The notes under the pieces: generated by a model
Seen by the model: the letters and a program-made list of their open reading frames with translations, nothing else
What the model was told of the DNA's origin: nothing
Databases searched by the model: none
Assembly: GCA_966186435.1 (NCBI GenBank)
Contig: CBIFWW010000056.1
Coordinates: 1 to 19,454, forward strand
Length of the DNA stretch: 19,454 nt
Source of the DNA: CBIFWW01 sp966186435
GTDB lineage: Bacteria > Pseudomonadota > Gammaproteobacteria > Enterobacterales > Enterobacteriaceae
Reading direction: 5' to 3'
Program-made: the position numbers and the translations under genes
Shown: piece by piece, positions 9,288 to 16,404 of the stretch
Layout: every line of letters begins with the position of its first letter
Position numbering within the stretch: the first letter of the stretch is position 1

Positions 9288-12200
9288 TTATTTCTGGTTA
9301 TGTCGCAACAACGGCAATACGTAACGCTCGGCCCCCCGCAGGATGGCCTGGTAATATTCAGTATCCAGGGTGCGCCATAGCCGCTGAAGCCACATGTCAG
9401 CCCCTTCGCCTGTCACCATTTGGTTGCCTTCAAAACGCTGGAGCAAGGCGGCTTTGGCCTTTTGTTGCGTAGGCTCATCCCACAAAATGACATCATTTTC
9501 TGCGTCATAACAAACTTTTAGCCAAGCCCCGGCGCATTCAGGCAACAGGATAAGCGGAGCCGCCATACCGGCCTGCATCCCAGATACCCATTGTTCAAGC
9601 AGGCTTACTGCCTCCTGCTGTGGCAGGGCCGGGAAGGACCAGCGGGTATCCTTGCGGCCTATGACCCGGCTGGTCCCCATCCCTCCGCAGGCACAATAGA
9701 CAAGGTGCTCCACCCAAAGTTGCATACCGTGCTGGATATTCAACACTGAAGGCCGCCATCTGAGAAGCCCGTCACTTTGTACGTTAGGTAGCCAGCCCGT
9801 CAGGCGTACTCCGCAAAGGTTAAGATCCACCTCCAGCACCTCTTCATGCTGCCTTTCCGTCAGCACCCTGTCTGCCAGGTTCATCATCTCCTGATACTGG
9901 TTTTCCCAAGTGATTTCCCCCCAAGGGCCGAAGGGTAACTCCCCGGCAGCACGATAGCGGCGGAACAACAGCTCTGGGTCCCCCCCTTCCACCAAGGCAT
10001 TGAGTAATTGGTTGTTGAGCTGATAGCGCTCCAGCCCTTCCACAATAAAAGGCTCTTCATCAGGCACTTCCGGGTCTTCAAGGCAAAAGTTTACCCCCAG
10101 GCGCATCCGGAAGAAGGCACGCACCGGGTGCCGCCAGAAGCGTTGTAGGCTGTCAAGGGTAATTTCATCGGCGCTCCACGGCGCAAGTGGCTGGACAAAA
10201 TCAGGCTGGCGCTGGCCAGTATCGCTGGCGGCTTCCAGCCATTCACTGGCATAGCTCTGCTGTGGGATACCGGGCTGGAAATTGGCCGGATCGAAGGGTG
10301 TCCGAGTATGGAGATGGGTAATGTGCTGGCGCACTTTGTCCGCCGTCTCATCACTGCCCCGGGAGTGATCTTCAGGCAGGTAGTGGCTTTGAGCGATGTA
10401 GTCAATCAGCTCCTGCACCAGTACCGATGGGTAACGCAGGCTGTTGTCCTGAATCGAACGACCAATATAGCTGATATACAGCTGCTGCTGTGCGGAGAGC
10501 AGTGCCTCAAGGAACAGATAACGGTCGTCGTCCCGGCGGCTACGATCGCCGCGCTGGGGATTCTGGTTCATTAAATCAAAACCGAGGGGAGCCAGGGTGC
10601 GCGGATAAACGCCGTCGTTCATCCCTAACAGGCATACCACTTTGAAAGGAATGGAACGCATCGGCATCAGGGTACAGAAGTTGACCGGCCCCGCCAGGAA
10701 GCGCTGGCTGATCCGCTCCTGATCCAGGCGCTGGGCCAGATCATCGCGCAGCAGCGCCAGCGGAACCGGATCCTGGTAGCAGGATTCCATCCCTTGATTG
10801 ATCAGGGCCTGCCACTGCTGCTCGATCAGCGCCAGGGCATTTTCAGTTTCGGCATCGGGCAGGAAGAAGCTGTCGAGCATCTCCCGGCACAGCGGCAGCC
10901 AGGCCTCCGGCGTCCGGGCTTGTGCCAGAGTTTTACGCCAATGGTCGAGTTGGAACAGGAAATCTGCCAGATGGCCTACCAGGGTGGCTATCAAACCGCT
11001 GGATTCATCATAGGGCAGGATGCCCTGCCACTCGCCGCTGCGGCTTTCCATGGCGTACCCCAACAGCATGCGGCTTAAACCAAAGCGCCAGGTGTGTTGC
11101 CCGGTAGCCGGCAGGGAAAGTTCGCGCACGTTGTCATCGTCCAGGCCCCAGCGCACCCCGGATTCTGAACTCCATTGGCGCAGGTGCCGCAGGCCGGTTT
11201 CATCGATGGAGAAGCGGTTGGCTAATGCCGGGACTTCCAGCAATGCCAGCACATCTTCGGAAGCAAAGCGGCTATCCGGCAGGCCTAACAACTGGACGAA
11301 AGCCTCCAGCGCCGGGTGGGATTGACGCGCCCGACGGTCAGAAATCGCAAACGGCAACCGCCGATCCCCCGGCGCGCTACCGAACACTGCCTGAATAAAC
11401 GGGCTGTAGCTGTCGATATCCGCCACCATCACGATGATATCGCGGGGGGATAAGGTAGGGTCGGCATCCATCATGCGCAGCAGGTTGTCGTACAATACTT
11501 CCACTTCCCGCTGGGGGCTGTGGCAGGCGTGAATCATCACGCTGCAATCATCAGGGTCGAGCAGGTTTTTACCTTCACTGCTGGTCAGCTCTTTTTCAGT
11601 CAGCCCCAGCACCGCGCTGTTTTTTAATTCCAGCAAATCATACTGCACCCGGTGTAGCAAGTTGCCCGGGCTGATATCGGCAAAGGCATCCACCTCTTCC
11701 ACTCGGGATAGCTCTGAAAGCAGCCAGGTATAGTCGCGGCCCAGTTTGCCCCAGGAAGCCAGCAGCGGGTTGGCGGTGTCCTGTACACCTTCGTCGTTGA
11801 ATAAGGTGGAAGCCTCCTGCGGCGAGTGGAATAGGCTACTGGTGCCTGACTGATGCTGTTTTTTGCGCTGGCGACTCATCAAACGGGCCAAAAAGGCCGC
11901 GTCTTTGATATCGCCCCAGTAGTAGCGGCAGGGATTGGTGAACAGCAGATGGACATCAATATGTTTGCCCAATGCCTGGAGCGCCGCCAGATAGATAGGG
12001 GGCAGTGCGGAAATCCCACAGATAAATACCCGGGAAGGCAGCCCGGCCGGTGGGGTGGCACTGTGCTCCAGGGCATCAATAAAGCGCTGGTATAAATTGG
12101 CACGGTGCCATTCCGGCTGCCCCAGCTCGCGGGTTTGTTCCACCAGCGCCTTCCACAATGGGGCTTGCCAGGCCTGGGCTTCACCCACGTCCTGCGCAAG

Positions 12201-12659
12201 TTTGCCCTGCTCCCACAATGACAACCACTCAGGGCGATAAACCAGATATTGGTCGAAAAGGTCAGCAATGCGCGAAGCCAGCTGGAACAGTTTACGTTTG
12301 TCACCGTCATCCGTCAGATAGTGGCGCAGCATGTCAAACTCCGGCAGCGCCAGCTTCTCAGGTAGGATCGCCATTAGCTTCCAGCTCATGCTGGTTTTGT
12401 TAAAGGCACTCTCTTTGGGCACCCCGGGCAGCACCCGTACAAACATGTCCCAGATAAAGCTAGCGGGCAGCGGGAAGCTGATGTTGGCGGCGATGCCAAA
12501 GCGCTGGGCGAGGGTCATTTGCAGCCATTGGGCCATACCGGTGCTCTGCACCAGGACCACTTCAGGCGCGAACGGATCGGCCAGGGGCTGGCGTTCAATA
12601 ATGAACTCCATGATCTCTTCCAGTACGTCCAACCGATTAGAATGATAAACCCGTAACAT
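9288..12659 (-). CDS. recC: RecBCD gamma subunit, Chi-recognition protein RecC
   Basis: This 1123-residue protein (E. coli 1122) is the scaffold of RecBCD. It splits the DNA strands ahead of the two motors and scans the 3' strand for Chi through a degenerate helicase fold. The residues reported to affect Chi reading in E. coli are present at the same positions: Q38, T40, Q44, L64, W70, D133, L134, D136, R142 and R186. This suggests an unchanged Chi sequence. Conserved blocks include QSTGMAQWLQMTL, PLPASFIWDMFVR, LLFTNPCRYYWGD and NDGVYPR. The ATG at 12659 is chosen because the protein then begins MLRVYHSNRLDVLE like E. coli RecC and an AGGAG (12665-12669) lies 5 nt upstream. The frame stays open to 13022, but that extension runs across ppdC and has no RecC similarity. 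Only 11 nt separate it from ppdC, so it is probably expressed with the pilin genes. Confidence 0.97.
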   Translation of the reverse strand: MLRVYHSNRLDVLEEIMEFIIERQPLADPFAPEVVLVQSTGMAQWLQMTLAQRFGIAANISFPLPASFIWDMFVRVLPGVPKESAFNKTSMSWKLMAILPEKLALPEFDMLRHYLTDDGDKRKLFQLASRIADLFDQYLVYRPEWLSLWEQGKLAQDVGEAQAWQAPLWKALVEQTRELGQPEWHRANLYQRFIDALEHSATPPAGLPSRVFICGISALPPIYLAALQALGKHIDVHLLFTNPCRYYWGDIKDAAFLARLMSRQRKKQHQSGTSSLFHSPQEASTLFNDEGVQDTANPLLASWGKLGRDYTWLLSELSRVEEVDAFADISPGNLLHRVQYDLLELKNSAVLGLTEKELTSSEGKNLLDPDDCSVMIHACHSPQREVEVLYDNLLRMMDADPTLSPRDIIVMVADIDSYSPFIQAVFGSAPGDRRLPFAISDRRARQSHPALEAFVQLLGLPDSRFASEDVLALLEVPALANRFSIDETGLRHLRQWSSESGVRWGLDDDNVRELSLPATGQHTWRFGLSRMLLGYAMESRSGEWQGILPYDESSGLIATLVGHLADFLFQLDHWRKTLAQARTPEAWLPLCREMLDSFFLPDAETENALALIEQQWQALINQGMESCYQDPVPLALLRDDLAQRLDQERISQRFLAGPVNFCTLMPMRSIPFKVVCLLGMNDGVYPRTLAPLGFDLMNQNPQRGDRSRRDDDRYLFLEALLSAQQQLYISYIGRSIQDNSLRYPSVLVQELIDYIAQSHYLPEDHSRGSDETADKVRQHITHLHTRTPFDPANFQPGIPQQSYASEWLEAASDTGQRQPDFVQPLAPWSADEITLDSLQRFWRHPVRAFFRMRLGVNFCLEDPEVPDEEPFIVEGLERYQLNNQLLNALVEGGDPELLFRRYRAAGELPFGPWGEITWENQYQEMMNLADRVLTERQHEEVLEVDLNLCGVRLTGWLPNVQSDGLLRWRPSVLNIQHGMQLWVEHLVYCACGGMGTSRVIGRKDTRWSFPALPQQEAVSLLEQWVSGMQAGMAAPLILLPECAGAWLKVCYDAENDVILWDEPTQQKAKAALLQRFEGNQMVTGEGADMWLQRLWRTLDTEYYQAILRGAERYVLPLLRHNQK
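12140..12147 (-). other. Chi octamer GCTGGTGG
   Basis: Exact Chi sequence on the minus strand, inside recC. Confidence 0.6.
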
Positions 12660-12670
12660 TTCCGCTCCTG

Positions 12671-12994
12671 TTATTTCGCCGCCGGGCAGTCTACCCGCTC
12701 TAGCCGCCCCGTTTTCCCCGCAGGGCTTATCGCCGTGGCTGTGATGCTGACACATTCTGCAATTGATGTCTCCACCCGGGAAATCTGCCAGCCGTCTTTG
12801 GTTTGTTGGGGAGCATGCTCCAGGGCGACTCTGGCTCTGCGCCAGGCTTCCCGGCTTTGGGATTGCATCTCGCCGCTGTAGACCAACCCACGCCATGCGC
12901 CTGACAAGGCCAACACCACCAGCGCCAGCAGGCTGGTAGCCAGTAGAACTTCCCACAGGGTGAAGCCAACCTGGTTTATTGTGGGATCGCGCAT
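12671..12994 (-). CDS. ppdC: Minor type IV pilin-like protein PpdC
   Basis: This 107-residue prepilin-like protein has the same length as E. coli PpdC. A short leader MRDPTINQVG precedes the cleavage site. The mature part starts FTLWEVLL, with the required glutamate at mature position 5 (E15), followed by one hydrophobic helix (to about residue 32) and a small C-terminal domain with two cysteines. Such proteins are cut by prepilin peptidase and join the tip complex that starts pilus assembly. In enterohaemorrhagic E. coli, PpdA, PpdB, YgdB and PpdC help assemble the PpdD pilus. The ATG at 12994 is preferred because a strong GGAGG (13002-13006) lies 7 nt upstream. A TTG at 13015 would add 7 residues. 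The start overlaps ygdB by 19 nt and recC follows after 11 nt. Confidence 0.88.
   Translation of the reverse strand: MRDPTINQVGFTLWEVLLATSLLALVVLALSGAWRGLVYSGEMQSQSREAWRRARVALEHAPQQTKDGWQISRVETSIAECVSITATAISPAGKTGRLERVDCPAAK
12916..12923 (-). other. Chi octamer GCTGGTGG
   Basis: Exact Chi sequence on the minus strand, inside ppdC. It is less than 800 nt from the Chi in recC. Confidence 0.6.
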
Positions 12995-13410
12995 AGGCTG
13001 GCCTCCAGCGGGCAAAAATCACTCCAGCCCCGGGCCATGGCCGCCACTCGATTAGAGCGGATCGTCACTGCCTGCCAGAACCGGATTGGAGCATCGTCCG
13101 CCTTGCCTAGGGCTGATGCCGCCAGTAACCCCACCCCCGCTTCCAGCCTGCGTAAGCAAACCCAGCCCTGTGATTTAGGCCCCGGCTGGCAGCGCCATTC
13201 GTCCGGTTGCTGATGTGACCAGGAAAGCCGTAACCCCCAGGCCAGCGCGGACAATGCCTGCGCCTCCAGGATCATGGCCTCTCTTTCCCGGCCAATGGCG
13301 GCGTACTGACTGTCCTGAATTGCCTGTACCCCACCCAGTAAGGCCGATCCCAGCATCATCAACATTAATGGGAATAGCGCCACACTGAAGCCGCCCTGAT
13401 CGCCTCTCAC
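12976..13410 (-). CDS. ygdB: YgdB-like minor pilin-associated protein (DUF2509)
   Basis: This 144-residue protein resembles E. coli YgdB (135 aa), clearest in the blocks SALAWG, VCLR and RGWSDFCPL near the C-terminus. It has a prepilin-like N-terminus, MRGDQGG then FSVAL and a hydrophobic helix. Mature position 5 is leucine instead of glutamate, which is also typical of the GspK-type tip pseudopilin. It probably forms part of a minor-pilin tip complex with PpdA, PpdB and PpdC in the inner membrane. The start is GTG at 13410 and overlaps the ppdB stop in a GTGA junction. No clear Shine-Dalgarno precedes it, so translation probably depends on coupling to ppdB. The C-terminal end overlaps ppdC by 19 nt. 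Recognition rests on short motifs and gene order. Confidence 0.85.
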   Translation of the reverse strand: MRGDQGGFSVALFPLMLMMLGSALLGGVQAIQDSQYAAIGREREAMILEAQALSALAWGLRLSWSHQQPDEWRCQPGPKSQGWVCLRRLEAGVGLLAASALGKADDAPIRFWQAVTIRSNRVAAMARGWSDFCPLEASLCAIPQ

Positions 13411-13958
13411 AGGTTGTAGCCGCGCACATTGTGCTGCACTTGGACCTGGTGCAAACCACGGCCCTGTCCTTGCAACTCCAGTAGCACTAATGGTGGCCCC
13501 CTCCTGCCAGGGAGGCGTTGGATGGCAAAGCGGGTAATGGTTAACCCAGCCGGATCGGTTACCCGCTCCCAGCCGTTGCCCTGGCAGTGAGTCACCCCGC
13601 GCCGGGTTTCTATTTGGCCGGCCCGCAGGCGGTAACCAGTAGACTCCCCGGCGCTGCTACCTTCCATGTCCAAACGGCCATTAGCGTTTTCATCCCAGCG
13701 GGCAATCATGCAACCGGGAGCAAGGGTTAACCCCACCCCGTTACATCCCCCCTGGCAGTAGCCCGCCCGGCGCATATGTTTGCCGATAGTGAGCGCCAGT
13801 TGCCACAGCTCCTCTTCAAAGTTGCGCTGGCGATGGGATTCAATCACCCCACCGTGAAGGGCAGGTAAGAACCGGGCGGCGCCCAATGCCACCAGGCTGG
13901 CCATGCCCATTGCCACCAGAGTTTCTGCCAGGGACATTCCACGTTGAGTAGTTAACAT
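13407..13958 (-). CDS. ppdB: Minor type IV pilin-like protein PpdB
   Basis: This 183-residue prepilin-like protein (E. coli PpdB 187) has the short leader MLTTQRG, then MSLAETLVAM with glutamate at mature position 5, followed by GAARFLPALH as in E. coli. The globular part carries AGYCQGGCNG, a calcium-loop-like stretch WDENANGRLD and a C-terminal GYNL. Together with its size this recalls GspJ-type minor pseudopilins. It probably acts in the inner membrane in the pilus-initiating tip. The ATG at 13958 is preferred because a purine-rich AGGGGGG (13964-13970) lies 5 nt upstream. A GTG at 13982 would add 8 residues that do not look like a leader. It overlaps ppdA by 7 nt and ygdB by 4 nt, so the four pilin genes form one coupled translation unit. 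Confidence 0.9.
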   Translation of the reverse strand: MLTTQRGMSLAETLVAMGMASLVALGAARFLPALHGGVIESHRQRNFEEELWQLALTIGKHMRRAGYCQGGCNGVGLTLAPGCMIARWDENANGRLDMEGSSAGESTGYRLRAGQIETRRGVTHCQGNGWERVTDPAGLTITRFAIQRLPGRRGPPLVLLELQGQGRGLHQVQVQHNVRGYNL

Positions 13959-14401
13959 GGCTGCCCCCCTTCCGGGCGGCACAGCCGGATGCGGCCCCAG
14001 ACGGAGATCACCACCCGATATGCCCCGGCCTGATTACGCAAGGTGATATTCCCTGGCCAGGCTGTCCCGCGCAGCCCAAAGAACCCGGGCTGGCCCTGGA
14101 TAGCTGCCTCCACCGCGCCAAGGTCCCTTTGCCAGCGGCTATCTGCACAGGGCGTGACCAACCCACGGCTCTCACTAAACAGGCAGCCGTTTTCTAACCG
14201 CAAGCGGTGCTCCCGGTTGAAGTAGTTGGCATCATCCCGCAGCTGGATTAATAGCGCCTGTACCCCCGAACCACTGCTGTTGAGCTGCTGCCGCCACTGA
14301 TAGTGCCGCCAGCCGCTGAAGCCAATGCTGCCGCATAGGGCCACGATCAGTAATACCACCATCATCTCCATCAGGCTGAATCCATCCTTGTGATTTTTCA
14401 T
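13952..14401 (-). CDS. ppdA: Minor type IV pilin-like protein PpdA
   Basis: This 149-residue prepilin-like protein (E. coli PpdA 156) is first in the pilin-recC unit. The leader MKNHKDG is followed by FSLMEMMVVLLIVALCG, with glutamate at mature position 5 (E12). The C-terminal domain keeps FFGLRGTAWPGNI and a WGRIRLC motif, and ends in a second cysteine. It is probably a GspH-type minor pilin processed by prepilin peptidase. The ATG at 14401 gives a normal short leader. A GTG at 14434 would add 11 residues. No good Shine-Dalgarno precedes either codon, which is unusual for the first gene of an operon and suggests low or regulated translation. The gene lies behind the thyA terminator, so it needs its own promoter. 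In E. coli this operon belongs to the Sxy/CRP-S regulon. Confidence 0.88.
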   Translation of the reverse strand: MKNHKDGFSLMEMMVVLLIVALCGSIGFSGWRHYQWRQQLNSSGSGVQALLIQLRDDANYFNREHRLRLENGCLFSESRGLVTPCADSRWQRDLGAVEAAIQGQPGFFGLRGTAWPGNITLRNQAGAYRVVISVWGRIRLCRPEGGQPC

Positions 14402-14453
14402 CACCGGGATTTTGCCAGCGTTTTTGTGCCGCACCAGCGGGCGTGAGCGTTGT

Positions 14454-14469
14454 TCCGAGGCACTACGCA
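14454..14469 (-). promoter_or_regulatory. Possible CRP-S (Sxy-dependent CRP) site upstream of ppdA
   Basis: On the minus strand, TGCGT (14469-14465), 6 nt and TCGGA (14458-14454) differ from the CRP-S core TGCGA-N6-TCGCA at one base per half. The centre is about 60 nt upstream of the ppdA ATG. The outer A/T flanks are poor and no convincing -10 is visible. The call leans on the known CRP-S control of this operon in E. coli. Confidence 0.25.
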
Positions 14470-14529
14470 GGCTTTGTTATCGGCTTGCACGCAGTTGCAG
14501 TTTTCAGGAAGGCAGGCCGCAAATGGGCG

Positions 14530-14555
14530 AAAAAAAACCGGCCATTTGGCCGGTT
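14530..14555 (-). terminator. Rho-independent terminator after thyA
   Basis: On the minus strand, a perfect 8-bp stem AACCGGCC/GGCCGGTT with loop AAAT is followed directly by at least six Ts (14535-14530). It lies 26 nt beyond the thyA stop. It should end the lgt-thyA transcript and insulate ppdA. Confidence 0.93.
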
Positions 14556-14581
14556 CTGATGAAGATTGCGCAGGGTTAGAT

Positions 14582-15376
14582 TTAAATCGCCACTGGCGCT
14601 TTAATGCCCGGGTGCGGGTCATAACCTTCAATCTCAAAGTCTTCGAAACGATAGTCAAACAGGGAGGCAGGCTTGCGTTTGATCACCAGTTTCGGCAATG
14701 CTCGCGGTTCGCGGGTGAGCTGGAGCTTAGTTTGTTCCATATGGTTGCTGTACAGATGGGTATCCCCACCAGTCCAGACAAAATCACCCACGTCCAGATC
14801 ACACTGTTGCGCCATCATATGCACCAGCAGTGCATAGCTGGCGATGTTGAACGGCAGGCCGAGGAACACGTCGCACGAGCGCTGATACAGCTGGCAGGAA
14901 AGCTTGCCATCTGCCACATAGAACTGGAAGAAAGCGTGGCACGGTGCCAGCGCCATCTGGTCCAGCTCACCCACGTTCCAGGCTGAAACAATGATCCGCC
15001 GGGAGTTAGGGTCAGTTTTCAGCTGGTTTAATACCGTGGTCAGCTGGTCAATATGACGGCCATCGGGCGTGGCCCAGGCGCGCCATTGCTTGCCGTAAAC
15101 CGGCCCTAGATTACCATTTTCGTCTGTCCATTCATCCCAGATTGAGACTTTGTTTTCATGCAGATAGGCCACGTTGGTGTCACCCTGCAGGAACCACAGC
15201 AGTTCATGGATGATGGAACGCAGGTGGCAGCGCTTAGTGGTCACCAGCGGGAAGCCGTCCTGCAAGTTAAAACGCATCTGATGACCAAAGATGGACAGCG
15301 TGCCGGTGCCGGTACGGTCGTCTTTTTGCGCGCCCTCAGCGAGGACTTTTTTCATTAAATCAAGATACTGTTGCAT
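14582..15376 (-). CDS. thyA: Thymidylate synthase
   Basis: This 264-residue enzyme has the same length as E. coli ThyA. It methylates dUMP to dTMP using methylene-tetrahydrofolate in the cytoplasm. The catalytic cysteine is C146 in LAPCHAFFQF. Phosphate- and nucleotide-binding residues R21, R126, R127, R166, D169, N177, H207 and Y209 are all present, as is the C-terminal PVAI that closes over the active site. The ATG at 15376 lies 6 nt after the lgt stop. Its TGAGG Shine-Dalgarno (15381-15385) includes the lgt TGA, so the two genes are probably translationally linked, as in E. coli. A strong intrinsic terminator follows. Confidence 0.99.
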   Translation of the reverse strand: MQQYLDLMKKVLAEGAQKDDRTGTGTLSIFGHQMRFNLQDGFPLVTTKRCHLRSIIHELLWFLQGDTNVAYLHENKVSIWDEWTDENGNLGPVYGKQWRAWATPDGRHIDQLTTVLNQLKTDPNSRRIIVSAWNVGELDQMALAPCHAFFQFYVADGKLSCQLYQRSCDVFLGLPFNIASYALLVHMMAQQCDLDVGDFVWTGGDTHLYSNHMEQTKLQLTREPRALPKLVIKRKPASLFDYRFEDFEIEGYDPHPGIKAPVAI

Positions 15377-15380
15377 AGTT

Positions 15381-15385
15381 CCTCA
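15381..15385 (-). promoter_or_regulatory. thyA Shine-Dalgarno overlapping the lgt stop codon
   Basis: On the minus strand TGAGG contains the lgt stop TGA (15385-15383) and lies 4 nt before the thyA ATG. Ribosomes finishing lgt therefore sit on the thyA ribosome site. Confidence 0.75.
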
Positions 15386-16258
15386 GGATGCCTGTGGTGC
15401 AGGGCGGTGGCGGTAAGCCCACACCATCATGATGATGCCGGCCAGGATCATCGGAATGGAGAGAATCTGCCCCATACTGATGTATTGCACCCAAGTGCCG
15501 GTGAACTGCGCATCTGGCTGGCGGAAGAATTCCACGATAATACGGAACGCACCATAGCCAATCAGGAACAGCCCGGATACCGCGCCAGCCGGGCGAGGTT
15601 TGCGGATATACAGGTTCAGAATGATAAACAGCACTACGCCTTCCAGCGCCATTTCATACAGCTGAGACATGTGGCGTGGCAGCACGCCGTATTGGTTGAA
15701 CAGCTGCTGCCATTCCGGGTGTGAAGCCAACAGCCCGATATCTTCGCTGCGGGAGCCTGGGAACAGCATGGAGAAACGGAAGCTTGGATCGACACGGCCC
15801 CACAGCTCACCGTTAATAAAGTTACCCAAACGGCCAGCCCCCAGACCAAATGGGATCAGCGGAGCAATAAAGTCAGATACTTGGAAGAAGGTACGCTTGG
15901 TGCGCCAGGCGAAAATCAACATGACACAGATCACGCCAATCAGCCCGCCGTGGAAGGACATACCGCCGTCCCAGACGCGGAACAGATACAGCGGATCCGC
16001 CAGGAATAGCGGGAGGTTATAAAACAGCACATAGCCGATACGCCCACCGAGGAATACCCCGAGGAAGCCCGCATACAGCAGGTTTTCAACTTCGTTTTTA
16101 GTCCAACCGCTGTTAGGGCGACCGGCACGGCGGGTGGCAAGCCACATAGCAAAAACGAATCCAACCAGGTACATCAACCCGTACCAGTGCAGAGAGAGGG
16201 GCCCGATGGAGAATATGACTGGGTCAAAATCGGGAAAATGCAGATAGCCACTGTTCAT
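15383..16258 (-). CDS. lgt: Prolipoprotein diacylglyceryl transferase
   Basis: This 291-residue inner-membrane enzyme has the same length as E. coli Lgt. It transfers diacylglycerol from phosphatidylglycerol to the lipobox cysteine of prolipoproteins, the first step of lipoprotein maturation. Several hydrophobic segments fit the known seven-helix fold. The key residues are at their E. coli positions: Y26, H103 (in SFHGG), R143, N146 and E151 in the GRLGNFINGE signature, and Y235, R239 and E243 near the C-terminus. The ATG at 16258 has only a weak GGTG upstream. A 146-nt gap separates it from ptsP, with a possible extended -10 promoter inside. thyA follows after 6 nt. Confidence 0.99.
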   Translation of the reverse strand: MNSGYLHFPDFDPVIFSIGPLSLHWYGLMYLVGFVFAMWLATRRAGRPNSGWTKNEVENLLYAGFLGVFLGGRIGYVLFYNLPLFLADPLYLFRVWDGGMSFHGGLIGVICVMLIFAWRTKRTFFQVSDFIAPLIPFGLGAGRLGNFINGELWGRVDPSFRFSMLFPGSRSEDIGLLASHPEWQQLFNQYGVLPRHMSQLYEMALEGVVLFIILNLYIRKPRPAGAVSGLFLIGYGAFRIIVEFFRQPDAQFTGTWVQYISMGQILSIPMILAGIIMMVWAYRHRPAPQAS

Positions 16259-16306
16259 CTGTCACCACAAGATATTGTTATTTTGCCAGAAAGGCTGAAA
16301 ACCGAT

Positions 16307-16323
16307 GCGCACGCGGAGTGCGC
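16307..16323 (-). other. GC-rich hairpin in the lgt leader
   Basis: GCGCAC (16307-16312) and GTGCGC (16318-16323) form a perfect 6-bp stem with a 5-nt loop, about 8 nt after the predicted start of transcription and about 50 nt before the lgt ATG. No T-run follows directly, so it is more likely an mRNA 5' structure than a terminator. Confidence 0.35.
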
Positions 16324-16337
16324 TCCCAAGGCCGCGA

Positions 16338-16346
16338 ATAATAGCA
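16338..16346 (-). promoter_or_regulatory. Possible extended -10 promoter for lgt-thyA
   Basis: On the minus strand TGCTATTAT (16346-16338) fits an extended -10 element: TG, one base, then TATTAT matching TATAAT at 5 of 6. No good -35 lies at 17 nt. A TTGAAC at 16373-16368 is 24 nt away, too far for this hexamer. Transcription would start near 16331. No ptsP terminator was seen, so read-through from ptsP is also possible. Confidence 0.4.
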
Positions 16347-16404
16347 TAAAGGATGGCGGGGAGCGGCGTTCAAGATGTAAAGAAAGCTATCGTATGGACT
16401 TGGT

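Noticed and set aside
12995..13015. TTG start for ppdC
   Set aside because: The ATG at 12994 has GGAGG at 7 nt and gives exactly 107 residues with a normal prepilin leader.
12660..13022. N-terminal extension of recC by 121 codons
   Set aside because: The frame is open but overlaps all of ppdC and has no RecC similarity. The ATG at 12659 has a good Shine-Dalgarno and gives the E. coli-like length and N-terminus.
13959..13982. GTG start for ppdB
   Set aside because: It adds residues not typical of a prepilin leader. The ATG at 13958 has a strong purine-rich ribosome site.
14402..14434. GTG start for ppdA
   Set aside because: No ribosome site, and the ATG at 14401 gives the usual short MKNHKDG leader.
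16259..16404. A terminator between ptsP and lgt
   Set aside because: The hairpins there lack a following T-run in the minus direction, so read-through cannot be excluded.
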